From the NCBI GenBank assembly GCA_030015575.1, contig JASDDO010000006.1:323936361-324000360 (forward strand): DNA of 64,000 nucleotides, in the 5' to 3' direction. Positions 1-10,469 of this stretch are shown here, piece by piece. The notes under the pieces were generated by a model. That model was given only the letters and a program-made list of their open reading frames with translations. It was not told where the DNA came from and searched no databases. The position numbers and the translations under genes were made by a program. Numbering within the stretch: the stretch's first letter is position 1; every line of letters starts with the position of its first letter. This stretch comes from Agapanthus africanus. Taxonomy: Eukaryota; Streptophyta; Magnoliopsida; Asparagales; Amaryllidaceae.

Positions 1-1438
1 GAAGATGATGGAATCATGGGTTTTGATCTCACGGAGAAAATCTTGGATAGTTCGGGGGCGTAGGGCAGAGGAGATGGCCTATATATGATCTCCTCTAAGG
101 TATTGATCACTATCGACATCCTCTTCACTGGAGCCCAAAATAAAAAATCCTCTCTTTTTCCATCACCCAGTGCCTGCCGTGTGTTAGACGTTGAGCTCCC
201 CATATCATTAATTTGTTACCACAAACCGCTTATAATTAATGAGCCACATAACAAATTTTATAGTGAGAATTAGGTGGTTGCATACGTACATAAAAAATAA
301 TCATTAAAAGGGTTTTTATTGTAAAATTCAGCTTTTGTTAGTGGGCCATGGTGAAAGTACCACTGCCGATTAAAAAGGGAGTAGGAATGGGTTTTAAGCT
401 TAAGATGCTTTTGATGAAATACACCTACTTGTGTCATTTTGCTGCGGTGAAGATTTCAATCTTCTTAAAACCTATTTTGTATATCAAATCATTTTTTTTG
501 TCGTCGTCCATGAAGTATATTAGAATCGGTTAATTCTTATAAATCCTGTGCGCTTTTGCGATTTATGTTGTTTGTGATGGTTGTTTGTTTATTGGCATGG
601 TTGTTTCTATCATGTATTCATGTATCTTTTGAACATTAATTATTTGGATTCCGTCCATAATATGCTTGATATATTGTCGAACTCAACTTAAATGCATCTT
701 TAGAGTCGTTTTCGGCGACTCAAAACCATAAACCGCAAAAATATAACCAAACTTGACAGAAATGAAATTAGAGGAAGGGCATGTTTGGTTGATAGAAAGT
801 ATAGAATAAAGTGGGAAAGTGATAGCACTTTCTGTTTGGATGCATAAAAAAGTGGATGAAAAGTGCTTTCTACTTTCTTGCCACCACATTTCTTGTCATT
901 TCACTTTCTTGGCCAAATCTAAGAAAGTGATCAATGAAAGCGAGAAAGTTTTCTAAAAAACAATATTTTATTCCATTTATCATAATTTTAACTTTATTTA
1001 AACTATTTTCTTACTTTTTATCTTTATAACCAAACATTCAAGTTCTTTTCCATTGCCAAATAAACGCCGACTCGGTTTCTTTCCCACTTTATTTTTAGCA
1101 AAATAAACAAAAATTAATACTTTCTTTTCACTTTCTTTTCATTTCATTTCCTGCTATTTTCTTACTTTACTACTGTCTTTTCACTTCCCAATTGTCAAAT
1201 ATGCACGAAAACTTGTTCTTTAATTTTTCTGACCACTTGTTTTGAGAAATGCATTCATATAGCTCACAGAAAGTTGTATTTCTGCATTTCATGTAGAAGT
1301 AGTACTGGTATTGATTGATGATGTATATGTACTTACAGTACAGAAAAGGGAAGAAAAAAGAAAACTCTCATCGAAAAGAAATGAAAACTACTATCATCCT
1401 TCCTAAAAAAATTGCTTCTTTCTTTTGGTTCATGACAG
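1..1438. other. No gene recognised; AT-rich, possibly intron
   Basis: I recognise no coding region. The stretch is AT-rich with short T and A runs, and the open frames in it are short and featureless. Because it ends in a good splice acceptor (pyrimidine-rich tract, then ACAG at 1435-1438) directly before a wax-synthase exon, at least its right part is probably intron. I looked on the + strand for the usual first exon of that gene family and did not find it, so that exon lies left of the window or is lost. Confidence 0.5.
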
Positions 1439-2038
1439 GTATCAGATGAGCCAGGAAGCAAGAACTCGCGATGGGTGCCGACGAAGGTAATCATAGACAA
1501 CCACATCGTAATCCCAAATTTAACCCCTCAGGAATCCATAACCTCAGCCGACAAACTCGTCGAAGACTACGTATCTTCGCTCTCTACGACCCCTTTAAAC
1601 TTCTCTCAGCCTCTATGGGACCTGCACATAATCAACATTCGCACTTCAGAAGCCGAAGCTGTTGTTATACTCCGCATTCACCACTCCCTCGGTGATTGCA
1701 TCTCTCTCATGTCACTTTTATTAGCTTGCACACGAAAAACATCCGACCTGGACTCGGTCCCATCTCTCCCTGTGTCTCGCAAGGCGTCAGAGTCAGACTC
1801 AAAGTCTTCTGGTAGCAAAAACAGGGCCTGGGGATTTATGGTCTGGTTGTGGGCGGTGTCGGTGCTTACGTGGAATACGATTGTTGGCGTGGTTTTTTTT
1901 GTTGCAACGGCGACTTTTTTGAGGGACAATGAGACGGTGATAAAGGGAGGGGAGGGGGTTGAGTTTCACCAGAAGAGGTTTCTGCATCGGACGATTAGTT
2001 TAGAGGATGTGAAGATCGTAAAGAATGCAGTTGGTGGT
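1439..2038 (+). CDS. Internal exon of a wax ester synthase/DGAT (WSD1-like) gene, partial
   Basis: The frame from 1439 reads VSDEPGSKNSRWVPTKV, then about 180 residues typical of plant bifunctional wax ester synthase/diacylglycerol acyltransferases. These enzymes join fatty acyl-CoA to fatty alcohols or diacylglycerol at the ER for cuticular wax. I see the family segments RWVPTKV, QPLWDLHI, RIHHSLGDC.ISLMSLLLAC, a hydrophobic stretch around VLTWNTIVGVVFFVATAT, and RTISLEDVKIVKNAVGG. The catalytic HHxxxDG motif reads HHSLGDC, so its last glycine is cysteine. An acceptor AG precedes 1439 and a donor GTATGT follows 2038, so this looks like one exon. I found no upstream or downstream exon in the window. 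It may be a gene split by large introns full of transposons, or a dead fragment; the glycine change favours the latter. Confidence 0.72.
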
Positions 2039-3490
2039 GTATGTTCTTCTAATCTTTTATGCATGTTTCTCTGGTTTATTTTTTGTTTTTTGGTTTAATT
2101 TCACTAACTACTCGTGGGTGCATGCTTGTGTATTGCCCGCGGAATATAAAATGGTACATCAGAAAATTTCTAACATTGGCGGCTTGAAAAGCCAAACATC
2201 CTTCACAATTTGGATGGTCAGAACCGGTCCTATCAATCTCCATGTCCTAAACTATGGGTACACCAATTTTCATGCCATTTAGATAATCTTTGCACATTCA
2301 TTTAGCATAACAAAAATGTTTTATTCTCAGAAAACCGTTAATTTTGCAAGCATCCGATGGAAGAGCGGATAATATCCAATTCATATGAAACTTGACGTAC
2401 AAATATTTAAGGACATGATGATCAAGATGGCCGGTGCCGATCGTCGAAAAATTCGATGGATAGTTTACTTTCAAAACCGTCAATGTAGGAAATTTCCCAT
2501 GCAACTTTATACTCAGTTTTCATACACAAACACACGCTATCAATTACAAGTGATCATGCCAAAAAATATTCATTTTAATATTACCTGTTATTCACCAAAC
2601 TATCAAAACAACGTTATACAAATTTTGTTTACTCCGTTATGGTAGTTTAGTAATATCCGTTATGGTAGTTTAGTAATATGCTCTTATAATTCACTATAAA
2701 ACGGGTAGTAATAGCTTGAAACTTATTGATAGTTTATTCTAATTTACAAACTTTCTGGTGGTTTTGGGGGAAAATAAAGCTTTTAGTCTAATATATGTTT
2801 ATGCATGGTGCGAATATGTCGCTGTCGTAGTCTGAAATCTCGATGGCTATCCGGGATGTCCAATTTTGATCCCAAAAATGACCATCTCAATTCTGAGACC
2901 GATATCGTCATATGTCAAGTAATATCGTGTTTACCGTTTTATAATGGTGTTTTCACATTAAGTTTATTGATGGTTTGTGCTCTTGCTAATGGGTTGGTGT
3001 TAAAATTTAAAATATATTCTCTCAACCTTCGTCATTACTTTGGAGTTGTGGTGCACTAGAAGGGACATTTCATATGGCTTCAGAGCAGCCCAGGTTCGAT
3101 TCCCACCGGACGCGTATTAAATGCTGATTTACTTAATTAAAAATATTCTCTCAACCCAGAGTTAATGGTTTAATGGGTTTATTACATGTTATTTGGTTAT
3201 TACAGTTAATTTGACATCTTTAATACAGCTTTAGACATTGTTTATTACAGTAGTATTTGACAAATTGTTTATAGTTACTCTAAATATTTATTTAAATTTT
3301 TCGATATAAAATCCGATATTTCGGTCCGATGCGATAAAGATTGTCGTTTTCGATCCTAAAAGTGAATAGAGATTTTAAACCTCGGTCAATATCTCATTCT
3401 GAGATTTCTTACATTTTCAGGGCATAATTTTTATTTTGGTATTATATAATTCTTATGAAATATGTTTTTTCGAGATAATAGGTGGCTAAT
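2039..3490. other. Intron-like or intergenic DNA, no exon seen
   Basis: Starts with the splice donor GTATGTTC. I searched for the next conserved exon of the WSD family (the NDV..G..AGLSRYL region) and did not find it. The sequence is AT-rich. A line near 3088 (CAGGTTCGATTCCCACC) resembles an RNA polymerase III B box, but I could not pair it with an A box. Nothing else is supportable. Confidence 0.45.
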
Positions 3491-4038
3491 TAGTCTACCC
3501 AAAAAGCATTAAAAGCACATAAAGAGCACCGACAGAGAGTTCCCACCATATGCCTACATAGGCTACATCACAAAACACGGCTCCGTGTATCACAAAGCAC
3601 GGCTCCGTGTATCTCGCTACGACGAGATCTCTGCCGCTCCACATCCCTCATCCCACCCTAGTGTATCTCGCCATTGATGAGCGTATCCTGCCATCAACGT
3701 GAACATGACGCAGGGGCGTAACGGACGGCGAAAATCTTATATCGGCTCGCTCCATGCGACTGCCATATAAACCCTTTTTCCACACGACTCAGGTATCTCG
3801 AACTCATTCCAATACGCTGCTACTCTGTCATAATATTTCTCGGTACTTACTTGATCGTTGGAGGGTCCCACGGTGGTTTTCCACCCTAGGACTTCTCTTG
3901 CAGATAGCTCGGCGTCAACAACAACCAACAACTTATTGAGATCCACACGCTCAATCTTCCACAACAAATCTCAACCGTTTAGCCCCACTGGACGAAAGAT
4001 CGACGGAGGACAACATCCGAGGGAGATTTCGACCTCCA
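3491..4038 (+). repeat. Probable LTR of element E0 (left edge uncertain)
   Basis: The right edge is set by ...CTCCA at 4038 followed by a 5-base spacer and a primer-binding site. Inside are a plausible TATA box (CATATAAAC, 3764-3772) and two copies of the palindromic word ACACGGCTCCGTGT (first at 3575-3588). The left edge is a guess, because the partner LTR is not in the window. Confidence 0.5.
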
Positions 4039-4043
4039 TTAGT

Positions 4044-4061
4044 TGGCGCCGTCTGTGGGAA
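4044..4061 (+). promoter_or_regulatory. Primer-binding site of E0
   Basis: TGGCGCCGTCTGTGGGAA follows the LTR end after the spacer TTAGT. The TGGCGCC start is typical of Ty3/gypsy Tat-type elements. I cannot name the matching tRNA with certainty. Confidence 0.7.
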
Positions 4062-4109
4062 CGAAGAAGTTTTTTCCACCACAAAAGTTGATCTTCCGCC
4101 TTCAATTCG

Positions 4110-5434
4110 ATGGCCAGCGATCATCGCAATGGAGATCCTACCGTGAGCCATCCCTTGCTTCGCAACGGAGGCGGGGGTGGTTCCATTCCACCTCCAAACA
4201 TCGTCGAAGCTTTAGTAGTACGGATCGACCAACTGGCGGCGATGGTGGACACGCTCGTTCGTGTTCAAGCTGCTGCCTAGGCCCAGCAAACCGCCACACC
4301 TGCTCCCCAGACCGAGGGCGGGAACGATACGGCGGATGAACATGCTCGAGTCCACGGCATCGCTCGTGTCAATCCTGACACCACGGGACACCGGTGTGCT
4401 GATTCCGGCAGTCATGACCCCCATATGAGGAATGATTCCATGACTCGTTGGACGCCGAATAGTTCAACGCCGAGGTATCCATTCAACGCTCGCTACGCTC
4501 CCTTACCCTCCGAGGCGACGTTGGTCAGAACCTGATTCCAGGAACAACCGACGTCACCACGATCAACGAGGCTTTGCAGATAGCATTCGCCGGGGAGAAC
4601 CATGAAAGGTCTAATCCAAGGATCTGAGGAACGTAATAGAGCGGAGCCGAAGCCATTCCGTCGCTCAAGCCCGAAGCAGGCATAGTAGGGGCTCCGACCA
4701 GGGAGAATCCTCGGGGTACCAGCAACAGATCGACGTCCTCGAGAAGAAGATCGAGGACATGTAGCTCGCTACTCGCCAAACTGAGGGGCCGACGAGATAT
4801 TCCTCGGACTCTCTCATGAAGCCTTTTACCGAGCAGCTACTGAAAGAGCGAGTCTCTTCCTGGAACAAGCCTCCCAAAGTTGCTCTTTTCGATGGGTAGT
4901 CCGACCCAAAAGACCACCTGGACGCATTCACCGTAGGTATGAGCTATCAGGATAACTCGGACGCTGCTCATTGCCGAGCATTCTCCACCACCCTCATCCG
5001 AGCAGGACGAGACTAGTTCCGCGGCCTGACTCCGCACTCGATCTCGACTTTTGAAGAATTGTCCACGCAGTTCCCCAGCCATTTCGTCGGCAACTGGCGA
5101 CAGAAGAGATCGGTTGACTACATGTTCACCATCAAGTGCGGGGACATAGAGTCTTTCAAAGACTATATTGCATGTTTCTACAATACTCTTCTAGAGGTAC
5201 TCGAGCACCGGGATGAGACAGTCATAACCGCCCTGAGGTCTGGTCTTAGGCACAAAGAGTGGCTTCGCTCTTTTGCATTGGCGCAACCTAAAACCCTGAC
5301 CGAGGTAAAGGTTTAGGCCGAGCGGGAAATCCAACTCGAATCCGAGGTTAACGCTTACCTTTCTCGAGGATACCGGACAAACCAAAAGAAAAGGGATCTG
5401 GAAGAAGACAAGAGGGCTGATCGGTCGAAACCTT
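4110..5434 (+). pseudogene. E0 gag (Ty3/gypsy, Tat-like), broken
   Basis: Capsid polyprotein of a retrotransposon, which would package element RNA in the cytoplasm. The start is the first ATG after the primer site (MASDHRNGD). The N-terminal part has a heptad-like segment (IVEALVVRIDQLAAMVDTL). The capsid domain lies at about 4870-5330: KVALFDG, DPKDHLDAFTVGMSYQD, TPHSISTFEELSTQF, FMTIK-like core and FALAQPKTLTEV, matching the retrotransposon gag family in order. Several in-frame stops (for example after VQAAA and after DPKVALFDG) make it non-functional. It stops abruptly where the T1 LTR begins, and the rest of E0 is not seen in the window. Confidence 0.8.
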
Positions 5435-7274
5435 TGTTCCCTTATAAAAAAGAGGGAGAAAGAAAAAAAGAATTCCCCAAGTCTTAAGCCTCATGTGTTA
5501 AACACGTGAGCGTTTATATGCAAAGCATATAAGCGTTGCAACCAAACAACTAAAAGCTAAACATGCCTCACGTGTTAAAAACGTGAGCGCCTATATGCAA
5601 AGTATATAAGTGCTAAATAAACTGATTAAAACCCATATTGGGGTCGCGTGTTAAACACATGAGAACACATTTTGAAGCATTAGCTTCAGATAGAGTTAAA
5701 CTCTATATATAAAATTAAATTCTATTTGGTATTCAAAGCATATAAGCATTAAGAGTAAGCGGCAGAAAGCCAAATTGACCTCACGTGTTAAACACATGAG
5801 TGCCCATATGCAAGGCATATGAGCGCTAAATAAAATAGGCTAAACACCCACATCGGGGTCACGTGCAAAACACGTGAGAGGGCCTCCCTATATAGAATTA
5901 AATTCTATTCTTGGGAAAATACCACCTTTGATCTTTCTAAAAGGGAAAGATATTCTCTGTTAACAGGGAATCGTTGGATCAAATATCCAATGGTGATTAA
6001 AAATCACCAAATATAGAATTAAATTCTATTGGGGGAAATATCTCCCTAATCTTTCTAAATAAAAAGAATATTTTCTGTTAAACAGAAAGTTGTTAGATAA
6101 AAAAATCAATGAAATGAGAGAATATTTTCCCAATTTTTCTGAACAAAGAAAGATTGTCCTCCATAAAACAGAGAGCCCTTGGATTAAAATCCAATAGTGA
6201 TTAAAAATCACTGTCTGACAAAATTAAATTCGGTATTTGGGAAAATATTTCCCCGATCTTGTTGAAAACAAGAAAACATAGTCTATGAAACAGAAATCCT
6301 TGGATAAAAAATCCAACGGTGGGTAAAATTTCCCGAACAAACTTGGTATCTCTCAAACGAGAGATTTTATCAAACTAATTAACAAATTTGCCTCTCCTAT
6401 ATAAAGGAACCGAGACTTCATGTCTCGGGAAGAGGAGGAGACAGAGGCAAAAAAAGGAGATCCCCATAAGCTTCTGGAAAAAAAAAGAATGCTCTCTAAA
6501 AGGTTCGGCATCAGAGAATTTAATTCTCTTCGAAGAAGATCTTCCTCCTTAAAACCCTAGGTAAAGAAAAAAGAAGAGATCAAAATATCTCTTTTACCTA
6601 TCATATCACATCTAAGGATTTAACCCTTTTAAAAGAACTTAGTTCTTTCTCTGGATCTGAGATCCACAAGATAAGTCTCCCACAAGTTGAGAATTTAATT
6701 CTCTTCGGGAAGATTTTGTTCTTGAGAATAAAAAATTTAGGGAAGAATAAAGTTGAAAAGAAAGAAGATGGAGTCCATAACATTCTAGGAACTTAGTTCC
6801 TTCAAATCAAGAACTTAGTTCTTTAAAAACCTGATCCAAGATCCTCAAAATAGTGATCATGGTGATTGTTAATGGTCAAAATACCATTAACAAAGGTTTA
6901 ACCTCTCTGAAAACATATACAAAAGAACATGGAAAACATGGAGTCCATAATACTCTAGGAACTTAGTTCCCTCAAATCAAAAACTTAGTTCTTAAAGAAC
7001 CCGATCCAAGCTCCTCAAAATAGTGATCTGGGAGATCGTTAATGGCCAAAATACCATTAACAGAGATTTAAGTTCTCTAAAAATATCAACAGAGATTAAT
7101 CCAAAACTCTTTAAAGTCTGCTACAGTGGTCGCATCTATCCAAACCTCCGATATACGGCCGCATCTATCAACTTGGTATCTTCGGAGAGTTGGATGGATA
7201 AATCCAAATAGTATCTGCCCCCAAATTCAGGCTAGACGTCCCAACGTTTCAGTCCGGTCTTTCGGCGGTAAACG
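5435..7274 (+). repeat. T1 5' LTR, dense in short palindromic words
   Basis: The left edge is placed at TGTTCCC, which matches the T2 LTR near its own start. The right edge is GGTAAACG (CA mutated to CG), followed by spacer GATTC and the primer site. Almost every 12-20 bases is a word and its reverse complement: CACGTGTTAAAAACGTG (5569-5585), ATAGAATTAAATTCTAT (5892-5908), TTGGATCAAATATCCAA (5974-5990), GGTGATTAAAAATCACC (5992-6008), AAAGAACTTAGTTCTTT (6632-6648). Size about 1.84 kb. The left boundary could be off by some tens of bases. Confidence 0.7.
6398..6405 (+). promoter_or_regulatory. TATA box of the T1 LTR promoter
   Basis: TATATAAA in the context CCTCTCCTATATAAAGG. It is followed about 15 bases later by the small hairpin GAGACTTCATGTCTC. 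The same pair (TATA, then a hairpin of the AGACTTCAAGTCT type) occurs in both T4 LTRs, which supports a conserved core promoter. Confidence 0.65.
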
Positions 7275-7279
7275 GATTC

Positions 7280-7298
7280 TGGCATGCCCGGTGGGACC
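7280..7298 (+). promoter_or_regulatory. T1 primer-binding site
   Basis: TGGCATGCCCGGTGGGACC, one base different from the T4 and T3 sites (TGGCACGCC...). Spacer GATTC is the same in all three elements. Confidence 0.75.
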
Positions 7299-7426
7299 TC
7301 TTCCTATTTCCACTCCACATTTCGTGTGTCGTGTTTTTTTTCCGCGATCAAATAATCGTGGTATATATGTTTGTAGTTGCCCTTGGGTGATGGGATACTG
7401 AAGCTGGCGTTTCATCTCTATGTAGA

Positions 7427-9473
7427 ATGGCATTTTCTTTCACTCACAGCAACTCAGGCTCTGTCACATCTGGTGGAGTCAAATATGGGCCACTTGCAGT
7501 CTCAAATCTATGCAATTCAGCTTTTCAAGAAATCAATGGACTTATCTTTGGGTCTATGCTCCCATCTTTTACCCTCGATGTCCCAACGCCGAAGGTGGAA
7601 GCCCAGAAGAAGTCTGTCTTCCATGGACTGGATCCTCCAACATCAGCTTTGCTGACGGAATCAGTCCTTAAACACTGGCACCTGCCAAAGACCAAGGTCG
7701 ATGCAGGGGGTAGAATATTCAAGCTCTCAAAGGAAACAGGGGGCAGGATGAGCAAAATCCTGAGGCTAATCAAATTCCGGCCGTAAGAAACGGTCGACGT
7801 CGATATCGGTATCATACAAAACGAGCCGGGGGCAGTTCTCCATTAGTGTTGACTTCACCCGCTTCAACTCTTATGATGAATGCTGCTGTTCCAACCAGGA
7901 ACAGCTTCAAACTGTTGCAAAGGGTCAGACAAAATTCTCCCACCGCAATATTGAAGAAATCTCCGCAGCCCCTGGAGATCCAACGAGAGCAGAAAACAGT
8001 TCGCTTTCTGAGAGATCTGTCCTCATCTATATATAAGGTGTGGAAGCAGGTGAAGGACTCAGTAATCAACAACAGCTCTTCCTCTAAACGTCAGCCAAAT
8101 TCTGACAAATCCCCTTTCAAATACAAAGGGACTCATCCCAAGACGGTTCCTGATACAATGGTTCCTCCCAAAGCCAAAGCGGCTTCTCACAAAAAAGAGA
8201 AGCATGCTAAAGCCCAAGTGCCCGAGGCAAACTCCGAGGGTCAAAGCTCCAAACGCCAAAAGCCTGGGGGGCATAGTAGTTTACACAGTCTACATGGTGA
8301 ACTCTAAAGACGAAGGTCACACTTATACTAGCCACGGACCGCATACTCGGTCTCCGATAAAAGCTCAACTGCAACGTGAAAAGTTGCAGAAGATGCTTGC
8401 TCAGGCGGCAACTCTCACTAATCCATCGTCTAAGGCGAATCCTGAAAACGCGCCTGGAGAAAGAACAAAATAGGAGTCGGATGTTGACTTCCTAAAGCGC
8501 GCTCTCAAAAGGAGAGATGAAGAAGCGGCAAAAATGTCCACTAAAATGAACCAGATGGCCCTTCTGATCCAAAATATAGCTGGAATGATGGTCCAATCGA
8601 AACCATTAGCAGATGAACCGCCGGTAGTTACTCTTAAAGACAAGGGTGACATTTCAAATTCTCTGCAAGCCCCATCAACGGCTGAAGAGGAAATGATACC
8701 AAAAGCAAAGCTGGACACATACATCGCTCAGTAAATCCAAGCTCACTATGTCAGTGAAGCTGCAAATAGGTCAATCAAGACTGGTTGACCATATCCAGCC
8801 TGGTATGATCAAATACAGTATCCTCTAGAATACATACTTACGACTTTCCACATATACAAAGGAACCAGGAATCCTCGCCAGCACATCGCTCGTTTTAAAT
8901 CCATGTGCGGCGACACTGGAGGAAACGATATACTGCTCCTCCGACAGTTCGTCAGCAGTTTGGAAGACATTACCTTCGAATGGTATGCAGAACTCCTAAT
9001 TGACTCCGTGAACACCTTTGAACAAATGGAGATGCTCTTATGTCAGAGATTTGAAATAAACACACTACCGTAGTGGCGTTGGTCAGTGAAAGGGTTAGAC
9101 CTAATGAGACCTGCGTTCAATATGTTATCCGATGGCGAAATCTCTGGTCAAAATGCGAGTAACACATCAATGAAGCTGCAGTCGTGGGAATGTTCATAGC
9201 CTCTCTTGATCAAAATTCAAAAATGTTCCTATATATGGCCCTCTTCAAGCCGACGACCTTCCTAGAACTCATGGATAAAATGGCTCGATTGGATCAGATG
9301 GGTCAAGACACTTCCTCATCCGATGAAGATGTATGCAAAGCAAAGGCGTTTGTCGCCAACGCTCAACAAAGAATGAGCGACTCCGAAGCAAACAGCCGTC
9401 AAAACAGCGACAACACGGGTTCTACCCTTCAAAATATTAGGGCGCGAATACTCACTCCCCCAGGATATATGTA
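7427..9473 (+). pseudogene. T1 gag (Tat-like), frameshifted
   Basis: Starts at MAFSFTHSN, aligned with the T4 gag start; both share a GGV.YGP motif near residue 17. The reading frame changes at about 7830 and stops again near 8280, 8470, 8735 and 9070. The capsid core is readable in pieces: YILTTFHIYKGTRNPRQHI, SMCGDTGGNDILLLRQF, SSLEDITFEWYAEL, then FLELMDKMARLDQMG and PPGYM at the end. The same segments occur in T3 gag (FGRFDGTGHANQHIAHFKAL, GYDALLFRQVVNSL, FEWYAS). The middle part (about 7850-8730) is basic and proline-rich. No zinc knuckle is visible. Non-functional. Confidence 0.75.
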
Positions 9474-10213
9474 GGGGGTATATTGCTTACTGGCGGAATA
9501 ATCTTTACGCCAGATGGTCCTTTTTTCCAAAAAACAGGAAGGATATTAAGGGACCTACAAACGGGTCATACAATCGAGTGGAATATCCCGCTTGAACAAA
9601 AAAACATGGGAGGGATATGAAATCTATGCCCCACTCCGAATCAGACAATGAGGGGAAAAACTCTCAAGTCAAGTTCATTCTTCTAAGGAAGAGGAAGATT
9701 CGGCAGAAGGAATGACATGATATCTCGTTCCTTCGCATATGAAGAAGTTGCTCCATCAGTATCGAAAAGCGACATTGATGAGCAGGGGACAGGTGCCGTG
9801 TAAAATGCCCGGTATTTCCCGCAAAATAACCCGATTGCTGTGATGGTAAAATAAGCAATCCAAGAGGGTGAAGATAGCCTGATGCGTGATGTGTCCATGC
9901 ATACAAAGGACATGCAGCAACGTCTCGGCCAGCAAGCGTTGGAAAGGATGCGTTATGCAACTCCTCGACCAAATGATAATGATGGACCGAAACGTTCTTA
10001 AACTAGTGCGTCGCCTCAAACACGGCACGTCGCCTCAAATACGGCAATAATGGACCGAAATGTCCTTAAACTAGCGAGTAGCCCCATATACGGCGATGTT
10101 GGACCGAAACGTTCCTAAATTAGTGCGTCGCCTCAAATATGGCGATAATGGACCGAAATGTCCCTAAACTAGCGCTTCTCCCCAAATACGGCGATATGCT
10201 CCCTTGAGATCTA
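9474..10213 (+). other. T1 gag remnant joined to the 3' tail; pol missing
   Basis: After gag there is a poorly readable stretch with a last protein-like segment (MHTKDMQQRLGQQALERMRY, about 9900-9960). From about 9984 it goes directly into repeats of the type GGACCGAAATGTCCTTAAAC, which in T4 and T2 lie after integrase. No protease, RT or integrase is present, so pol was lost by internal deletion. The right end (CTCCCTTGAGATCTA) is cut by the T2 LTR; the five bases before it, ATCTA (10209-10213), would be the left copy of T2's target-site duplication. Confidence 0.6.
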
Positions 10214-10469
10214 TGTTTACCGCCGAAAGACCGGACCGAGATGTTGGGACGTTTAGCCTGAATTTGGGGGCAGACGCTATTTGGACATCTCCATCCGCAT
10301 CTTCGAAGATACCAAGTTGATTTATGGCACCGTATATCGGAAGTTTAGACAGATGCGACCGTTGTAGCCGACTTTATCAGATTCCCTCTCGTTTTATGAA
10401 GGGTTTTTTTTTATTGTGGGCACGCTCTTCCTTGCAGGCGGAAACCCCTGCAGTTAATTACGTTACTGC
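10214..10469 (-). repeat. T2 3' LTR, distal part (split by T3)
   Basis: Read on the - strand this ends ...GGCGGTAAACA, the same LTR end as in T1 and T4. It also contains the same words as those LTRs (GAATTTGGGGGCAGA, TTAATTACGTTAC). The rest of this LTR continues at 57073-57991 after the T3 insertion. Confidence 0.75.

Noticed and set aside
2025..2645. Further WSD exons or a small membrane protein in 2025-2645
   Set aside because: Residues do not match the family beyond the splice donor at 2039; the hydrophobic run is translated intron.
3060..3130. SINE or tRNA-like element (GGTTCGATTCCCACC looks like a B box)
   Set aside because: No A box, no tail, no target duplication and no cloverleaf could be made out.
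9980..10190. Telomere-like repeats (CCCTAAAC)
   Set aside because: Only single CCTAAAC words inside the GGACCGAAATGTCC module, not consecutive telomeric units.
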